From: Pseudomonas paralcaligenes
GTDB taxonomy: Bacteria; Pseudomonadota; Gammaproteobacteria; Pseudomonadales; Pseudomonadaceae
Assembly (NCBI RefSeq): GCF_019655855.1
Contig: NZ_BPFX01000019.1
Span: forward strand, 62,001-126,000
Reading direction: 5' to 3'
Length of the DNA stretch: 64,000 nucleotides
This document shows positions 63,984 to 64,000 of this stretch, piece by piece. Made by a program: the position numbers and the translations under genes. The notes under the pieces were generated by a model that saw nothing but the letters and a program-made list of their open reading frames with translations, was not told the origin of the DNA and did not search any database. The first letter of the stretch is position 1, and each line of letters begins with the position of its first letter.

Positions 63984-64000
63984 TTTGCAGGGATTCCTTT

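Overview
The window looks like a chromosomal segment of a GC-rich Pseudomonas (Pseudomonadaceae). The strongest evidence is the minus-strand block rnr-rlmB-rpsF-rpsR-(DUF2232-like)-rplI-dnaB-alr, followed by a 7TMR-DISM diguanylate cyclase and a YgiQ radical SAM gene. I recall this order from P. aeruginosa. A MexAB/TtgABC-type efflux operon with a divergent TetR repressor, two tandem tRNA-Leu(CAG) genes and Pseudomonas-type REP palindromes fit as well. No prophage, IS element, CRISPR array or rRNA was seen.

Layout. 0-4 kb: RND efflux operon (the pump gene runs off the left edge) and its TetR regulator, separated by a TtgR-like operator. 4-16 kb: a small membrane protein, a DUF411 protein, a YpfJ-type zinc protease, an AraC regulator divergent from a FATP-like acyl-CoA synthetase, then a tightly packed minus-strand operon (GNAT, SagB-like tandem nitroreductase, TesB thioesterase, HAD phosphatase), a histone-deacetylase-like hydrolase, a PLP aminotransferase and an HI0933-like flavoprotein. 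16.0-23.6 kb: a type I restriction-modification locus, hsdR-[wHTH + nucleotidyltransferase]-hsdM-hsdS. The two middle genes look like an AbiE-type toxin-antitoxin pair with a palindromic operator candidate. hsdS has a REP palindrome translated in frame at its start and an extra C-terminal domain of about 200 residues. 23.7-30.5 kb: a transglutaminase / ATP-grasp-alpha-E / DUF2126 amidoligase operon. 30.6-37.3 kb: hemerythrin, a membrane protein, YgiQ, a diguanylate cyclase and alanine racemase. 37.3-44.9 kb: replication, ribosomal and RNA-processing genes and tRNAs. The DUF2232-like gene between rpsR and rplI is cut by an in-frame amber codon. 45.0-50.9 kb: chemoreceptor, TolC, and TPP-riboswitch-controlled thiC.

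50.9-59.8 kb: a five-gene minus-strand envelope cluster made of an OpgB-like phosphoglycerol transferase, a large lipoprotein with no recognised function, two polytopic GT-C-like membrane proteins and an LpxL-like acyltransferase. Together they suggest assembly or decoration of a periplasmic or surface glycan or glycolipid. 59.9-64 kb has visibly lower GC and encodes secreted products: a small exported protein, a periplasmic parvulin, a frameshifted secreted protein with a hexanucleotide repeat, and a 465-residue exported protein.

The best candidates for undescribed biology are the TA-like insert and modified HsdS in the type I R-M locus, and the OpgB/lipoprotein/GT-C/acyltransferase cluster. 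The amber codon and the G-tract frameshift deserve checking first as possible sequence errors. Names rest on motif recognition and recollection of families; no database search was run.
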